Of a stretch of 6,870 bases of DNA, positions 6,353 through 6,870 are shown in pieces. Below the pieces are notes generated by a model, which was not told where the DNA came from, did no database searches, and was given only the letters and a program-made list of their open reading frames with translations. A program made the translations under genes and the position numbers. The DNA is from Nitrospinaceae bacterium. Its GTDB lineage: Bacteria; Nitrospinota; Nitrospinia; Nitrospinales; VA-1. The stretch spans positions 1 through 6,870 of the forward strand of contig JAJDBI010000228.1 in assembly GCA_029261435.1 (NCBI GenBank). The letters are read 5' to 3'. How positions within the stretch are numbered: the first letter of the stretch is position 1; each line of letters begins with the position of its first letter.

Positions 6353-6814
6353 TTAAGTCCTGCGATAAGGTCGATAAAACTTCTTGTCTACGGCAATTAC
6401 AATTTCATCCAGGGTCTTGCCTTGATTATAAAGTTCATAGGCATAAAACACTTCCCCCAGACAGATATCGCACTTAGAGCCATGCTTGTTTGTGTAGCAG
6501 GTCAGCAGGGTTTTATGATTGTGATTCTTCTTGCAGTAACAATAACAAAACAGGCTGTCGATCACTTTGGGAATTTCCGCAGCAATACGATAGGCTTCTG
6601 CAACCCGCCCCGTAAATACGGCATCCGTCATGATCGGCCTGGTTTCAATCAAAAAACCTGTTGCCGGTGCTACAGGAGAAACTTTCACTTCTGGTTTCGT
6701 CCCAACATAAACACCTCCCACTATCAGGCAGACAAGGAGCCCCAATGCGATCGATGAAATACGTTTTTTACTTATTGATGATGTCGATCTTTTATTATTC
6801 TTTTTCTTACTCAT
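6353..6814 (-). CDS. CYCXC-motif cysteine-cluster protein, membrane anchored
   Basis: This 153-residue protein has a basic N-terminus (KKKNNKR), one membrane helix (about 21-40) and an extracytoplasmic domain. That domain carries CYCYC at 90-94 (C90, C92, C94), C106 in LLTCY, and C115 and C118 in KCDIC, plus H98, H100 and H111. This matches what I know of the CYCXC family, some of whose members carry selenocysteine. Here all motif codons are TGT or TGC, so it is a cysteine form. Function of the family is not established to my knowledge, and the six cysteines suggest a metal site or a thiol relay. The ATG at 6814 is preferred over a TTG at 6823, although its GAGGA (6821-6817) is only 2 bases away. 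It leads the cluster and is followed after 7 bases by the TlpA-like gene, which could keep its cysteines reduced. The gene upstream of it lies outside the window. Confidence 0.8.
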   Translation of the reverse strand: MSKKKNNKRSTSSISKKRISSIALGLLVCLIVGGVYVGTKPEVKVSPVAPATGFLIETRPIMTDAVFTGRVAEAYRIAAEIPKVIDSLFCYCYCKKNHNHKTLLTCYTNKHGSKCDICLGEVFYAYELYNQGKTLDEIVIAVDKKFYRPYRRT

Positions 6815-6841
6815 AGTCCTCAAAGAAAAACAGAGCTGCGT

Positions 6842-6867
6842 TTTATAAGGGAATGTTTATCTGTCAG
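6842..6867 (-). promoter_or_regulatory. Possible promoter upstream of the cytochrome b cluster
   Basis: Reading the minus strand, CTGACA (6867-6862) and TATAAA (6847-6842) resemble sigma-70 -35 and -10 boxes ahead of the CYCXC gene. The spacer is only 14 bases, clearly short of the usual 16-18, and the window ends here. The promoter may instead lie further upstream. Confidence 0.2.
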
Positions 6868-6870
6868 ATT

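Noticed and set aside
6523..6547. Possible selenocysteine in the CYCXC motif
   Set aside because: The codons read as TGT and TGC for Cys, with no in-frame TGA in the motif.

Overview
The window looks like chromosomal DNA of a free-living Gram-negative bacterium with moderate GC. The evidence is a diaminopimelate-type lysine pathway gene, a periplasm-facing thioredoxin and a b6-type respiratory cytochrome. The gene mix would fit Nitrospinota or a delta-proteobacterium-like lineage, but nothing seen here fixes the taxon.

Layout: two genes lie on the + strand. They are a diaminopimelate decarboxylase (1-1236, starting at the first base of the window) and a MASE1-PAS sensor histidine kinase (1541-3589), separated by about 300 bases holding a nested inverted repeat. 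The kinase converges, with a 30-base gap, on a minus-strand series that fills the rest of the window. Read in the direction of transcription, that series is: a membrane-anchored CYCXC-family cysteine-motif protein (6814-6353), a TlpA/ResA-like thioredoxin (6345-5788), an unrecognised signal-peptide plus C-terminal-anchor protein (5785-5366), a fused b6/subunit-IV-like cytochrome b (5361-4348), a roughly 155-base GC-palindrome-rich spacer, a small glutaredoxin-like protein (4191-3928) and a pterin-4a-carbinolamine dehydratase (3931-3620).

The first four minus-strand genes are separated by only 2 to 7 bases and read as one transcription unit for a membrane redox module: a quinol-reactive di-heme cytochrome b, an anchored thiol-disulfide protein that may serve cytochrome assembly, a cysteine-cluster protein and a small anchored accessory protein. 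The cytochrome b is the most interesting part. It has the b6-type spacing of heme-ligand histidines, Ser where b6 proteins have the Cys that binds heme c_i, and PPWQ where the quinol-oxidation site normally reads PEWY. No Rieske protein or cytochrome c gene is visible, although one could lie upstream of base 6870. The glutaredoxin and the dehydratase overlap by ATGA and form a second small unit after the spacer.
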